Shown: positions 17,577 to 27,413, counted from the stretch's first letter. The stretch: DNA of 64,000 nucleotides from Pseudomonas sp. MYb118 (GCF_040947875.1 NZ_JBFRXN010000003.1:1054001-1118000), one strand, 5' to 3'. Made by a program: numbers and translations. Notes: generated by a model from the letters alone, not told the origin.

Positions 17577-18065
17577 ATGCACCTGGAAGGTTCCTGCCAC
17601 TGCGGCGCCGTCACATTCAGCCTCACCAGCGCCCACCCCTACCCTTACCAACGCTGCTACTGCTCGATCTGCCGCAAGACCCAGGGCAGCGGCGGTCACG
17701 CGATCAACCTCGGCGGCGATGCCGCGACCCTCAAGGTGCGCGGACGCAAACACATCACCATCTATCACGCCCGCCTCAAGGAAGCAGGCGCCAAGCGCGC
17801 CCACAGCAGCAGCGCCGAGCGGCACTTTTGCAGCGTCTGCGGCAGCGGCCTGTGGCTGTTCAGCCCCGAATGGCCGGAGCTGATCCACCCTTTCGCCTCG
17901 GCCATCGACACCCCGCTGCCGGTGCCGCCGGAACACACCCACCTGATGCTCGGCTCGAAAGCGTCCTGGGTCGAAGTCCAGGCGCAGCCCGGGGACAAGC
18001 AGTTCGACGTCTACCCCGAAGAGTCCATCGCCCAGTGGCATGAACGCTTGGGTTTGAGCCGCTGA
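17577..18065 (+). CDS. GFA-family (Mss4-like) zinc protein
   Basis: 162 residues with the GFA zinc-binding Cys pattern: SCHCGAVTF (CxC), RCYCSICRKTQGS (CxxC) and HFCSVCGSGLWLF (CxxC). The family is named after glutathione-dependent formaldehyde-activating enzymes, but most members have no proven activity. The length is typical. A short purine-rich stretch lies ahead of the ATG. It is a stand-alone gene upstream of the siderophore receptor. Confidence 0.85.
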   Translation: MHLEGSCHCGAVTFSLTSAHPYPYQRCYCSICRKTQGSGGHAINLGGDAATLKVRGRKHITIYHARLKEAGAKRAHSSSAERHFCSVCGSGLWLFSPEWPELIHPFASAIDTPLPVPPEHTHLMLGSKASWVEVQAQPGDKQFDVYPEESIAQWHERLGLSR

Positions 18066-18161
18066 AAGAATTTTTCACCCGGCAGTTCCCCTTTGCCTTT
18101 TTCGTTCGGTTAACCCCTCAGAAACATTCATTTCCGAACGATCAGATACAAAGGGACTTCC

Positions 18162-20411
18162 ATGTCGCACCATCTCGCTGCGCGCTTGCGCTTTGCCCTG
18201 CGCCCGCTGGCGCTGGCCCTTCCGGCTGCCCTGCTGAGCCTTGCCACCACCGCCCATGCGGCGCAAACCACCGACGGCAAAACCACCGCCAAGGAAGACG
18301 GCGCCCTGCAATTGGGTGCCACCAACATTTCCGCCCAGGCCCTGGGCGCGACCACCGAGGGTACGCATTCCTACACCACCGGTTCGACGTCCTCGGCCAC
18401 CGGCCTGGCCTTGTCGCCACGCGAGACGCCGCAATCGGTCACCGTGGTCACCCGCCAGCAGATGGACGACCAGGGCGTGCAAAGTGTCAGCGACGCCCTG
18501 CGCAACACCCCCGGCGTCTCGACGCAGAAGTACGACAGCGACCGCACCGAATTTTCCGCCCGTGGTTTTGCCATCACCAACTTCCAGTACGACGGCGTCA
18601 ACCAGCCATACGACGGCGTCTACGGCGAAAACCCGAACAATGGCGACGACGCCGCCAGCCTCGACCGCATCGAAGTGATCAAGGGCGCCACCGGCCTGCT
18701 GACCGGTTCGGGCGACCCGTCCGCCACGGTCAACCTGATCCGCAAGAAGCCGACCAAGGAATTCAAGGCTTCGCTGAGCGGTACCGTGGGTTCCTGGGAC
18801 AACTACCGCACCACCGGTGACGTTTCCGGTTCGCTCAATGACACCGGCAGCGTACGTGGCCGTTTCGTCGGTTCGTACCAGGACAAGAATTCCTACATTG
18901 ATCACTACAGCCAGAAAAAGGACATGTACTACGGCATCCTCGAAGCCGACCTGACCGACGACACCCTGCTGACCTTCGGCATCGACAAGTCCAGCGCCAC
19001 CCCGCGCGGCAGCTCCTGGACCGGCAACACCGTGTACTTTGCCGACGGCGGTCGCACCGATTTCCCGCGTAGCTTCAACCCTGGCGCCGACTGGAGTCGG
19101 CGTGATTTCGACACCGTGACCTACTTCTCGTCGCTGGAGCAGGCGCTGGCCAACGACTGGAAACTCAAGGTCAGCCTGAACCAGAAGACCACCGACCACG
19201 ACACGCGCCTGGCTTCGGCCAGCGGTGGCGCCCCTGACCGCGCTACCGGTGAAGGCATGTTTCTGTACTGGGGTCGCTGGGAAGGTCATAGGGTGCAGAA
19301 CACCGCGGACGTGAACGTCTCCGGCCCGTTTACCCTGGGCGGTCGCGAGCACGAACTGACGGCCGGCTTCATGACCTCGCATTCGCGCCAGACCGGTGCG
19401 ACGTTCGACAGCGTGATCCCGGGCGCCGGGAGCGTGCCGGGCAGTATCTATGACTGGAAAGGCAACCTGCCGGAACAGGACTTCCCGAAAAACGGCAAGT
19501 ACGAGCGCACCACCAGCCAGAACGGCGCCTACCTGGCCACGCGCCTGCGCCCGACCGATGATCTGTCGCTGATCCTCGGCACCCGCGTCAGTACCTTCAA
19601 GTACAACGAGGACTACAACTACTACCCCGGCGCCGGCCAGACCGACACCCACGCCAGCTACAAGGAACACGGCGTGGTCACGCCTTACGCCGGGGTGGTG
19701 TATGACCTGAACGACACTTACTCGGTCTACGCCAGCTACACCAACATCTACCAGCCGCAGACCTACAAGGACGCGGCGGGCTCGACGCTCAAGCCGGTTG
19801 AAGGCGACAGCTACGAAACCGGCCTGAAAGCGGCTTATCTGGACGGCAAACTCAACGCCAGCCTGGCCTACTTCCAGATCGAGCAGGAAAACATCGCCCA
19901 GTACGTCACCACCGACGGCACCGGGCAGGACGTGTACGAAGCCATCCCGGGCGCCAGGACCAAAGGCATCGAACTGGAACTGGCCGGCGAGCTGGCCGAT
20001 GGCTGGAACCTGTCCGCCGGCTACACCTATGCCCGCACCCGCGACAAGCAGGAGCAACGCATCTATGGCTACCCGCTGGCCACCACCAAGCCGGAACACC
20101 TGGTGCGCACCTTCACCACTTACCGTTTGCCCGGCGCGCTGGACAAGGTCACCGTCGGTGGCGGCATCAGTTGGCAAAGCGCCTTCTATGGCCAGAGCAG
20201 CAGCCCGGTCGAAGGCGCCACCTCCCTCAAACAGGGCGGCTACACCCTCGTGGACCTGATGACCCGCTACCAGTACAACGAGCACCTGAGCTTCACGGCC
20301 AACGCCAACAACGTGTTCGACAAGAAGTACCTGACCGGGTTGGGCAACTTCGGGACGACCTTCTATGGCGAGCCGCGTAACCTGATGCTGACGACGCGCT
20401 GGGATTTCTGA
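18162..20411 (+). CDS. TonB-dependent siderophore receptor (FhuE/FoxA type)
   Basis: 749 residues. Signal peptide (ALALPAALLSLATTAHAA) is followed by a plug domain (RETPQSVTVVTRQQMDDQG, DALRNTPGVS, LDRIEVIKGATGLLTGSGDPSATVN) and a 22-strand barrel ending in the aromatic C-terminus TTRWDF. There is no N-terminal STN signalling domain, so it is a transport-only receptor. The plug and early barrel resemble FhuE-type hydroxamate siderophore receptors, but the ligand cannot be fixed from sequence. No sigma/anti-sigma pair or biosynthesis genes are adjacent, consistent with uptake of a foreign siderophore. I found no convincing Fur box in the 95 bp upstream. Confidence 0.88.
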   Translation: MSHHLAARLRFALRPLALALPAALLSLATTAHAAQTTDGKTTAKEDGALQLGATNISAQALGATTEGTHSYTTGSTSSATGLALSPRETPQSVTVVTRQQMDDQGVQSVSDALRNTPGVSTQKYDSDRTEFSARGFAITNFQYDGVNQPYDGVYGENPNNGDDAASLDRIEVIKGATGLLTGSGDPSATVNLIRKKPTKEFKASLSGTVGSWDNYRTTGDVSGSLNDTGSVRGRFVGSYQDKNSYIDHYSQKKDMYYGILEADLTDDTLLTFGIDKSSATPRGSSWTGNTVYFADGGRTDFPRSFNPGADWSRRDFDTVTYFSSLEQALANDWKLKVSLNQKTTDHDTRLASASGGAPDRATGEGMFLYWGRWEGHRVQNTADVNVSGPFTLGGREHELTAGFMTSHSRQTGATFDSVIPGAGSVPGSIYDWKGNLPEQDFPKNGKYERTTSQNGAYLATRLRPTDDLSLILGTRVSTFKYNEDYNYYPGAGQTDTHASYKEHGVVTPYAGVVYDLNDTYSVYASYTNIYQPQTYKDAAGSTLKPVEGDSYETGLKAAYLDGKLNASLAYFQIEQENIAQYVTTDGTGQDVYEAIPGARTKGIELELAGELADGWNLSAGYTYARTRDKQEQRIYGYPLATTKPEHLVRTFTTYRLPGALDKVTVGGGISWQSAFYGQSSSPVEGATSLKQGGYTLVDLMTRYQYNEHLSFTANANNVFDKKYLTGLGNFGTTFYGEPRNLMLTTRWDF

Positions 20412-20434
20412 TCTGGAGGGAGGCGATGCCTCCC

Positions 20435-20512
20435 TATCGCGAGCAGGCTCGCTCCCACAATGGATCTTCAGCGTTGATGCGATCCCTGTGGGAGCGAGCC
20501 TGCTCGCGATAA
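20435..20512. repeat. REP pair (REPIN)
   Basis: An inverted pair of REP cores: complement (TATCGCGAGCAGGCTCGCTCC, about 20437-20458) and forward (TGGGAGCGAGCCTGCTCGCG, about 20488-20510). The rest of the 20412-20677 gap, which precedes the protease gene, holds no gene I can see. Confidence 0.88.
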
Positions 20513-20677
20513 CGCCCGCAAAAACAACGAAGATCTACCAGCCATAAATCCCTCGCAAAACATTGACACCATTCCAACTTTCATAAACTTGCAGCGGCCA
20601 ATTCAGGACCCTATTGTCCGACTTGCAACCACACTTACGACTGCAACTTAACAACTTGCAAACACCATGGAATGGTC

Positions 20678-21913
20678 ATGAAAAAAGAATATCTATTAAT
20701 ACCCCTCATCACACTGACCCTGTCAGCTACCGTGCACGCCAAAGACCTCGGCGAAGGCCTGGCCAACGAGTCCGACGCCGTGCTGCTGAAGAACGCCGAC
20801 AACCGCTACAAACACTGGAACGGCGTGGGCAAAATGTTCCTCGATGACGTGCCCGGCTGCACCGCAAGCCTGCTGGACACCCGCGACTACGCCAACCGCG
20901 CAACAGGGCCGGCCTATTTATTGACAGCGGCCCATTGCATTCCCGGCGTCAGTGGTCCGAAGCCTTCAGGCCAATATAAAGAGTCGGTCAAATTCAACTA
21001 CTTCAACGACACTTACAGCACGTCGAAAAGTTATGCGATAAAGTCCGCCGTCTGGCAGGACTACGACAATAGCGACATCGCACTCTATGAACTTGAAGTG
21101 CCATTGGCCACTTTGATTGCCGACGGAATTACGCCCTTGCGCCTCGCCTCGCAATGGGCAGAAGTGTCCACGGACGTGTTGATCGTCAACGCACCGGAAC
21201 ACCTGCCCGACTCAGGGCTGCGCCTGGCGGCCTGCGCCCAGCAATACACCTCGGCCGACCTGGTGGAAGGCGATCGCGTCTATGTCGGCGCGCTGAAAAA
21301 CCGCTGCAGGCAAGTGCTGCCAGGATCGTCCGGAAGCCCCGTCCTCGACCGCCTGAGCGGCCAGATTCTTGCCGTCGTCGCGACGAGCACTGGCGGCGCT
21401 TCCGTTGAAAACCGCTGCGACAACAATGCACCGTGCGAAGCTCGCAACGGCAAGATCAAATGGTTCGCCGATACCCATTACAGCCACCCTGCGGACTATC
21501 TGGCGGGCTGCTTCAGGAAGGGTGCTTTTACCAAAGTCGCCAATGCCTGCACGGCTGGATATGGATTTCCAATTGCGCACCTGGAGTATTTCCCCACCCA
21601 ATACCTGGTCATGCCGGCGTCAGCCACCGATCCCGCTCCAACGATCAGCACGGAGTTTCTGGTGAGAACACCGTACTATCGTTACAAAACCGCCCGGGAA
21701 GCCAGGGACTGCTGGTCATCCCGTCAATACAGTGGTGTGATCAGCGCCAACAAGACGGTACTCGATGCGCCTGTCGCCCGTGATCCCGGCATGCATTACC
21801 TGTGCGTGGTCGGCGTGAAATCCGTCAACCAGAAGCCGGACGCCGCCTTGATGAAAAGCGCCTGGATCACCCCGGCGCAACTGGTAGAAAGAACGCCAGT
21901 CACCCTGCCCTGA
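20678..21913 (+). CDS. secreted trypsin-like serine protease
   Basis: 411 residues. Signal peptide MKKEYLLIPLITLTLSATVHA is followed by an S1-type (chymotrypsin-fold) domain. The catalytic triad is visible: His in YLLTAAHCIPG, Asp in NSDIALYEL, and Ser in LPGSSGSPVLD. Several Cys (GCTAS, AAHC, AACAQQ, NRCRQV) suggest disulphides. A C-terminal region of about 130 residues after the protease domain (from about AGCFRKGAF) has further Cys and no recognised fold. The start at 20678 has GGA 7 nt upstream. Confidence 0.85.
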   Translation: MKKEYLLIPLITLTLSATVHAKDLGEGLANESDAVLLKNADNRYKHWNGVGKMFLDDVPGCTASLLDTRDYANRATGPAYLLTAAHCIPGVSGPKPSGQYKESVKFNYFNDTYSTSKSYAIKSAVWQDYDNSDIALYELEVPLATLIADGITPLRLASQWAEVSTDVLIVNAPEHLPDSGLRLAACAQQYTSADLVEGDRVYVGALKNRCRQVLPGSSGSPVLDRLSGQILAVVATSTGGASVENRCDNNAPCEARNGKIKWFADTHYSHPADYLAGCFRKGAFTKVANACTAGYGFPIAHLEYFPTQYLVMPASATDPAPTISTEFLVRTPYYRYKTAREARDCWSSRQYSGVISANKTVLDAPVARDPGMHYLCVVGVKSVNQKPDAALMKSAWITPAQLVERTPVTLP

Positions 21914-21939
21914 TCATTGTGGCACTGGGGACGTGCCGG

Positions 21940-22563
21940 TCAGTTGATGGCCGGCACACCGCTGTGGAAGCGAAACTCCACGTCCGGGGATTCGATCAGC
22001 TCCTGTTCGGCCGTCCGCACCCGCTCGATCACCTGGGCAATATCCTTGGCGTCACCGTACTGATAAGCCAGTTTCAGGTAACCCTGGAAATGCCGGGCCT
22101 CGCTCTTGAGCAGGCCGAAGTAGAACTTGCCCAGTTCTTCATCCAGGTACGGCACCAGCGCCTCGAAACGCTCGCAACTGCGGGCCTCGATGAACGCGCC
22201 GACCACCAGGGTATCCACCAGTTTGACCGGTTCATGGCTGCGCACCACTTTGCGCAGCCCCGAGGCATAGCGCCCGGCGGACAGCTGGCGCAGTTCGATC
22301 TTGCGCTTTTTCATCAGGCGCATGACCTGTTCGTGGTGCACCAATTCTTCCCTCGCCAGGCGCGACATCATGTTGATAAGGTCAACGTGGGAGTGATACT
22401 TGGCAATCAGGCTCAATGCGGTGCTGGCAGCCTTGAATTCGCAGTTCTTGTGGTCGATCAGCAGCGTTTCCTGATCGGCCAGCGCGGCCTGGACCCAGCC
22501 GTCGGGGGTGCGGCAGCCAAGGAACTCGTGAATTTCGGGAAGGATCATGGGGCTCACGGACAT
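21940..22563 (-). CDS. miaE: tRNA-(ms2io6A)-hydroxylase MiaE
   Basis: 207 residues of the non-haem di-iron MiaE family. The ligand helices are visible in LIDHKNCEFKAASTALSLI, SRLAREELVHHEQVMRLM (E-x-x-H) and FIEARSCERFEAL, with SEARHFQGYLKLA as the last. The enzyme hydroxylates 2-methylthio-isopentenyladenosine at tRNA position 37. It is divergent from the universal stress gene, whose promoter lies in the 145-bp gap. Confidence 0.92.
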   Translation of the reverse strand: MSVSPMILPEIHEFLGCRTPDGWVQAALADQETLLIDHKNCEFKAASTALSLIAKYHSHVDLINMMSRLAREELVHHEQVMRLMKKRKIELRQLSAGRYASGLRKVVRSHEPVKLVDTLVVGAFIEARSCERFEALVPYLDEELGKFYFGLLKSEARHFQGYLKLAYQYGDAKDIAQVIERVRTAEQELIESPDVEFRFHSGVPAIN

Positions 22564-22625
22564 AAGTGGTTCAATCGAAGGGCGCCGATTATACCGGCCC
22601 GCCCGCAGACCACCAGCCGTGACCG

Positions 22626-22668
22626 TTGATATGCATCAAGTCCCGGGTGCGCGGCCAGCAACTATAGT
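22626..22668 (+). promoter_or_regulatory. Anr/FNR box and class II promoter of the universal stress gene
   Basis: A perfect FNR/Anr palindrome TTGAT-ATGC-ATCAA lies at 22626-22639. A -10 element TATAGT follows at 22663-22668, placing the box centre about 42 bp before the inferred transcription start, the classical activating position. This predicts low-oxygen induction of the gene at 22709 by Anr. Confidence 0.8.
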
Positions 22669-22708
22669 TGTGCAACGTTGTGCTTTTTACTTTCTGGAGA
22701 GGCCGATC

Positions 22709-23572
22709 ATGCAAGCCATACGCAGCATTCTGGTGGTCATCGAACCTGAACACGCGGAAAGCCTGGCGCTCAAACGGGCCAAATTGATTGCCGGCGTGAC
22801 CCAGGCCCATTTGCATCTGCTGGTCTGTGATCGCAAGCATGATCACAGCGCCATGCTCAGTGTGCTCAAGACCGCGCTGCTGGCGGACGGCTACAGCGTC
22901 ACCACCGAACAGGCCTGGAACGAGAGCCTGCACGAAACCATCGTCGATGTGCAGCAAGCCGAAGGCTGCGGGCTGGTGATCAAGCAGCATTTCCCCGACA
23001 GTTCGCTGAAAAAGGCCCTGCTGACCCCGGCGGACTGGAAACTGCTGCGCTACTGCCCGACCCCGGTACTGCTGGTGAAAACCGCGAAACCCTGGACCGG
23101 CGGCGTCATCCTCGCGGCGATCGACGTCGGCAACCTGGACGGCGAACACCGTAACCTGCACGCCACCATCGTCGATCACGGCTTCGACATCGCCAGCCTG
23201 GCCAAGGCCAGTCTGCATGTGATCAGTGCCCACCCTTCGCCGATGCTGTCAGCGGCCGACCCGTCGATGCAATTGAGCCAGACCATCGAAGCGCGCTATC
23301 GCGAACAGTGCAAGGCGTTCCAGGCCGAGTTCGACATCGACGACGCGCACCTGCACATCGAGGAAGGCCCGGCGGATGTGCTGATCCCCTACACCGCGCA
23401 CAAACTGAACGCCGCCGTGACGGTGATCGGCACCGTGGCGCGCTCGGGGTTGTCCGGAGCGTTGATCGGTAATACGGCGGAAGTGGTGCTCGATGCGCTG
23501 GAAAGCGATGTGCTGGTGCTAAAGCCGCTGGATGTCATGGACCATCTGGAGGAGATGGTGGCGCAGCATTGA
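22709..23572 (+). CDS. universal stress protein with two USP domains (UspE-like)
   Basis: 287 residues made of two tandem Usp domains (about 1-137 and 145-287). The first starts MQAIRSILVVIEPEHAESLALKRA, and the second ends with the ATP-binding-type G-x2-G-x9-G(S/T) region in GTVARSGLSGALIGNTAEVVLD. GGAGAGG lies upstream of the ATG. The Anr box upstream marks it as an anaerobic-survival Usp, as for Anr-dependent usp genes known in Pseudomonas. Confidence 0.88.
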   Translation: MQAIRSILVVIEPEHAESLALKRAKLIAGVTQAHLHLLVCDRKHDHSAMLSVLKTALLADGYSVTTEQAWNESLHETIVDVQQAEGCGLVIKQHFPDSSLKKALLTPADWKLLRYCPTPVLLVKTAKPWTGGVILAAIDVGNLDGEHRNLHATIVDHGFDIASLAKASLHVISAHPSPMLSAADPSMQLSQTIEARYREQCKAFQAEFDIDDAHLHIEEGPADVLIPYTAHKLNAAVTVIGTVARSGLSGALIGNTAEVVLDALESDVLVLKPLDVMDHLEEMVAQH

Positions 23573-23593
23573 TATCAGGCCTGTCGCCCTACC

Positions 23594-23704
23594 CCTGTAG
23601 GAGCGAGCTTGTCGAGGCGTCGAACCGTCGCGATGGCGCCCTGTCAGCCAGCCGAGATGCCAGCTGTGCCGGCCTCATCGCGAGCAAGCTCGCTCCTACA
23701 GGAG
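23594..23704. repeat. REP pair flanking a short insertion
   Basis: A forward REP half (CTGTAGGAGCGAGCTTGTCG, from about 23595) is interrupted after GAGCTTG by a short sequence (TCGAGGCGTCGAACCG) before CGCGATGG. A complement REP (ATCGCGAGCAAGCTCGCTCC) lies at about 23676-23701. They separate the usp and DUF1289 3' ends. Confidence 0.8.
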
Positions 23705-23710
23705 GTCTTT

Positions 23711-24181
23711 TCAGCTGCCTAGGGCATCCTTGAGAAACCCCGGCGCTATGTAGCGCTGGTAATGCGCCTCGGAGAGCAAAAAGAACTCCCGATCAATCGC
23801 ATCCCGCAGTTCCGGCAGGTTCCAGTCACGGAATTCCGGCAGCAACACCATCCCGTAGGCCTCAAGGTTGGTGATCACCCGCGCCCCGCGGGCGATCAAC
23901 TGGTAGGCCCAGCAATATTCCGACTGGTGCGGTACGAAGCGGATCTTGCGCTGTTCCAGTTGCCGGCGCAGTTGATCCTTGTCAAAAACCTCGACCTTGG
24001 CGGCCATCACCAGCGACAGCAGCTGCTCCAGGCGCAACCACACCGCGCGTTTTTCCTCCTCGTTGTAACCGTTCCAGTTGATCACTTCATGGTGGAAACG
24101 CTTGCAGCCACGACAGACCAGATCACCGTAAACAGTGGAGCAAAGGCCGACGCAGGGGGTCTTGATGGTCTGATTGGGCAT
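23711..24181 (-). CDS. DUF1289 domain protein
   Basis: 156 residues. The N-terminal DUF1289 module has the characteristic Cys spacing TPCVGLCSTVYGDLVCRGCKRF (C-x3-C...C-x2-C), probably a small metal site, followed by W-x-GYNEEEKRAVWLRL. The C-terminal 90 residues are a longer extension than in minimal DUF1289 proteins (about 60-80 aa). The function is unknown. It is divergent from acnB. Confidence 0.85.
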   Translation of the reverse strand: MPNQTIKTPCVGLCSTVYGDLVCRGCKRFHHEVINWNGYNEEEKRAVWLRLEQLLSLVMAAKVEVFDKDQLRRQLEQRKIRFVPHQSEYCWAYQLIARGARVITNLEAYGMVLLPEFRDWNLPELRDAIDREFFLLSEAHYQRYIAPGFLKDALGS

Positions 24182-24268
24182 AGGTCAACAAAGCATGAGG
24201 CAGCAGGACAGGCGGGCATGTTAGCCCTTTGTCTAACATTCATCACCCCTCAAAGTTCAGGGTCGAAC

Positions 24269-24297
24269 TTACCTTTAATTTTTTTTTGCCGTAGAAT
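24269..24297 (+). promoter_or_regulatory. candidate acnB promoter
   Basis: TAGAAT (24292-24297), a 17-bp T-rich spacer and a weak -35 TTACCT (24269-24274) are the best promoter-like match ahead of acnB. Transcription from near 24304 would give a leader of about 285 nt. Confidence 0.35.
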
Positions 24298-24329
24298 CAG
24301 CCTGCCTTTTTAGGCGCCAATGTCCGTAA

Positions 24330-24466
24330 GAAGCTGTTTTCAAAGCGTCACGAGCACAGTCGTTCCTTCAGAGCGGTGTTGGCGAAGGGTTTTTCCAGCG
24401 GGGAAAAGCCCAACGCCAACCCTCATCAGCTCCCGTTCTGCAGGCGTAAAACTTTGAAAGCAGCTT
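24330..24466 (+). promoter_or_regulatory. highly structured acnB 5' leader
   Basis: A 16-bp outer stem pairs GAAGCTGTTTTCAAAG (24330-24345) with CTTTGAAAGCAGCTTC (24451-24466), one G-U wobble. Inside it, a 17-bp hairpin pairs GTTGGCG (24378-24384) with CGCCAAC (24414-24420) and GGGTTTTTCC with GGAAAAGCCC, separated by a symmetric AA/AA internal loop and closed by AGCGG. The whole leader between 24182 and 24588 has no gene. I know of no named RNA family for this position. Confidence 0.55.
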
Positions 24467-24588
24467 CTGTAAGGAATTGTCGGTAATTCTGGCTAAGTGG
24501 CTCACAACGCCATGCAGCGCATGAGTACGGCAATTTCGGGATGAGCGTCCCGGACACCCATTTGGGACCACTGATGAGGGTAATAACT

Positions 24589-27198
24589 GTGCTTGAAGCC
24601 TACCGCAAACATATCGAAGAGCGCGCAGCACTGGGTATCGTTCCCCAGCCGCTTAACGCCGAACAAACTGCAGGCCTGGTCGAGCTGCTGAAAAATCCCC
24701 CGGCTGGCGAAGAAGCTTTCCTCGTTGACCTGATCACCAATCGCGTTCCGCCAGGAGTGGACGAAGCAGCCTACGTCAAGGCCGGCTTCCTGTCCGCCGT
24801 TGCCAAGGGCGAAGCGAAGTCCCCCCTGATCGACAAGAAGCGCGCTGTTGAACTGCTCGGCACCATGCAGGGCGGCTACAACATCGCCACCCTGGTGACC
24901 TTGCTGGACGACGCCGAACTGGCGCCAGTGGCCGCAGAAGAGCTCAAGCACACCCTGCTGATGTTCGATGCCTTCCACGATGTCGCTGAACGCGCCAAGA
25001 ATGGCAACGTTCACGCCCAAGGCGTACTGAAATCCTGGGCTGACGGCGAGTGGTTCATCAAACGCCCTACCCTGGCCGACAAAATCAGCCTGCGCGTGTT
25101 CAAGGTCACCGGCGAAACCAACACCGACGACCTGTCCCCGGCGCCAGACGCCTGGTCGCGCCCGGACATCCCGCTGCACGCCCTGGCCATGCTGAAAATG
25201 GCCCGCGAAGGTATCGTTCCTGATCAGCAGGGCGCTATTGGCCCGATGAAGCAGATCGAAGAAATGCGCAACGGCGGCTTCCCTGTTGCCTACGTGGGTG
25301 ACGTGGTCGGTACCGGTTCGTCGCGTAAATCGGCGACCAACTCGGTGCTGTGGTTCTTCGGCGACGACGTTCCTTACGTGCCGAACAAACGTGCCGGCGG
25401 CTTCTGCTTCGGCAGCAAGATCGCTCCGATCTTCTACAACACCATGGAAGATGCTGGCGCACTGCCGATCGAGTTCGACGTTTCCAACATGAACATGGGC
25501 GACGTCATCGACCTGTACCCGCATGCTGGCAAAGTCTGCAAACATGGCACCGACGAAGTCCTGACCACCTTCGAAATGAAGACTCCGGTGCTGTTGGACG
25601 AAGTTCGTGCTGGCGGTCGTATTCCGCTGATCATCGGCCGTGGCCTGACCGAGAAGGCTCGCGCCGAACTGGGTCTGCCTGCGTTCGACCTGTTCAAGAA
25701 GCCGGAAGCACCCGCTGAAAGCACCAAGGGCTTCACCCTGGCGCAGAAAATGGTCGGCAAGGCTTGCGGTCTGGCAGAAGGCCAGGGCGTGCGTCCTGGC
25801 ACCTACTGCGAACCGAAGATGACCACCGTCGGCTCCCAGGACACCACCGGTCCAATGACCCGTGACGAGCTGAAAGACCTGGCGTGCCTGGGCTTCTCCG
25901 CTGACCTGGTAATGCAGTCCTTCTGCCACACCGCGGCTTATCCAAAGCCGATCGACGTGACCACCCACCACACCCTGCCTGACTTCATCATGACCCGTGG
26001 CGGCGTGTCCCTGCGTCCGGGCGACGGCATCATCCACTCGTGGCTGAACCGCATGCTGCTGCCAGACACCGTGGGTACCGGTGGTGACTCGCACACCCGC
26101 TTCCCGATGGGCATCTCGTTCCCGGCCGGTTCCGGCCTGGTCGCCTTCGCCGCTGCCACCGGCGTCATGCCGCTGGACATGCCTGAGTCGATCCTGGTGC
26201 GCTTCAAGGGCAAGATGAAACCTGGCATCACCCTGCGTGACCTGGTTCATGCCATCCCTTACTTCGCCATCCAGAACGGTCTGCTGACCGTCGAGAAGAA
26301 AGGCAAGAAAAACGCTTTCTCCGGCCGCATCCTGGAAATCGAAGGTCTGGAAGGTCTGACCCTGGAGCAGGCTTTCGAACTGTCCGACGCCTCGGCCGAA
26401 CGTTCGGCTGCCGGTTGCACCATCAAGCTGTCGAAAGAGTCGATCACCGAGTACCTGCAGTCCAACGTCACCCTGCTGCGCTGGATGATCGGCGAAGGCT
26501 ACGGCGATGCGCGTACCCTGGAACGTCGTGCCAAGGCGATGGAAGCCTGGATCGCCAATCCTGAACTGATGCAAGCCGATGCCGACGCCGAATACGCCGA
26601 AGTGATCGAAATCGATCTGGCCAACATCAACGAGCCTGTTCTGTGTGCGCCGAACGATCCGGACGACGCTCGTCTGCTCTCCAGCGTTGCTGGCGAGAAG
26701 ATCGACGAAGTGTTCATCGGTTCGTGCATGACCAACATCGGTCACTTCCGCGCTGCCGGTAAACTGCTGGATCAGGTCAAGGGTCAGCTGCCAACCCGTC
26801 TGTGGCTGTCGCCGCCGACCAAGATGGACGCTCACCAACTGACCGAAGAAGGCTACTACGGCATCTACGGCAAGGCTGGCGCGCGCATGGAAATGCCGGG
26901 CTGCTCGCTGTGCATGGGTAACCAGGCACGTGTAGAGCCGAACTCGACCGTGGTGTCGACTTCGACCCGTAACTTCCCGAACCGTCTGGGTGACGGCGCG
27001 AACGTCTACCTGGCTTCGGCTGAACTGGCGTCCGTGGCTTCCATCCTGGGTCGCCTGCCGACCGTCGAGGAATACATGGAATACGCTGGCAAGATCGACA
27101 GCATGGCGGCCGATGTCTACCGCTACCTGTCCTTCGACCAGATTGCCGAGTTCCGTGAAGCTGCTGCGAACGCCAAGATCCCGGTCGTTCAAGCCTAA
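24589..27198 (+). CDS. acnB: aconitate hydratase B
   Basis: 869 residues, as expected for AcnB (865 in E. coli), with the AcnB-specific order: N-terminal HEAT-like domain first, then the swivel domain ([21 protein letters not shown]) and the catalytic domains. The 4Fe-4S cysteines are in [10 protein letters not shown] and [11 protein letters not shown], and substrate residues in [11 protein letters not shown]. The preferred start is GTG at 24589 (reading [16 protein letters not shown]), 8 nt after GAGGG; upstream ATGs at 24541 and 24574 add non-conserved residues. It interconverts citrate and isocitrate in the TCA cycle. Confidence 0.96.
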   Translation: MLEAYRKHIEERAALGIVPQPLNAEQTAGLVELLKNPPAGEEAFLVDLITNRVPPGVDEAAYVKAGFLSAVAKGEAKSPLIDKKRAVELLGTMQGGYNIATLVTLLDDAELAPVAAEELKHTLLMFDAFHDVAERAKNGNVHAQGVLKSWADGEWFIKRPTLADKISLRVFKVTGETNTDDLSPAPDAWSRPDIPLHALAMLKMAREGIVPDQQGAIGPMKQIEEMRNGGFPVAYVGDVVGTGSSRKSATNSVLWFFGDDVPYVPNKRAGGFCFGSKIAPIFYNTMEDAGALPIEFDVSNMNMGDVIDLYPHAGKVCKHGTDEVLTTFEMKTPVLLDEVRAGGRIPLIIGRGLTEKARAELGLPAFDLFKKPEAPAESTKGFTLAQKMVGKACGLAEGQGVRPGTYCEPKMTTVGSQDTTGPMTRDELKDLACLGFSADLVMQSFCHTAAYPKPIDVTTHHTLPDFIMTRGGVSLRPGDGIIHSWLNRMLLPDTVGTGGDSHTRFPMGISFPAGSGLVAFAAATGVMPLDMPESILVRFKGKMKPGITLRDLVHAIPYFAIQNGLLTVEKKGKKNAFSGRILEIEGLEGLTLEQAFELSDASAERSAAGCTIKLSKESITEYLQSNVTLLRWMIGEGYGDARTLERRAKAMEAWIANPELMQADADAEYAEVIEIDLANINEPVLCAPNDPDDARLLSSVAGEKIDEVFIGSCMTNIGHFRAAGKLLDQVKGQLPTRLWLSPPTKMDAHQLTEEGYYGIYGKAGARMEMPGCSLCMGNQARVEPNSTVVSTSTRNFPNRLGDGANVYLASAELASVASILGRLPTVEEYMEYAGKIDSMAADVYRYLSFDQIAEFREAAANAKIPVVQA

Positions 27199-27216
27199 CG
27201 CTGCAACGCAATGAAA

Positions 27217-27252
27217 AACGCCGCCCATTGAGAGATGGGCGGCGTTTTTTTA
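27217..27252 (+). terminator. rho-independent terminator of acnB
   Basis: A 12-bp perfect stem AACGCCGCCCAT / ATGGGCGGCGTT with a TGAGAG loop is followed by a run of T, 18 nt after the acnB stop. Confidence 0.93.
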
Positions 27253-27304
27253 TGCCTGGATTCTCTGGAAGAACCTTTGTTGAAGATCCACTGTGGGATA
27301 CACA

Positions 27305-27397
27305 CTGTGGGAGCGAGCCTGCTCGCGATAGCGGTGAATCAGCCGCTATAAATGGAGCTGACACACCGCTATCGCGAGCAGGCTCGCTCCCACAGTA
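27305..27397. repeat. REP pair (REPIN)
   Basis: A forward core (TGGGAGCGAGCCTGCTCGCG, about 27308-27330) and a complement core (CTATCGCGAGCAGGCTCGCTCC, about 27370-27394) lie between the acnB terminator and the SulP stop. Confidence 0.88.
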
Positions 27398-27413
27398 GTT
27401 TCCCCACAGTAGG

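Noticed and set aside
18066..18161. Fur box before the siderophore receptor
   Set aside because: No acceptable match to the GATAATGATAATCATTATC-type consensus in the upstream gap.
18075..20285. A 736-codon open frame antisense to the siderophore receptor
   Set aside because: Low-complexity Val/Gly/Ala-rich translation, typical of the complement of a high-GC gene.
24502..27228. A 908-codon open frame antisense to acnB
   Set aside because: It mirrors the codon structure of acnB, has no ribosome site or recognisable domain, and such shadows are common in high-GC genes.
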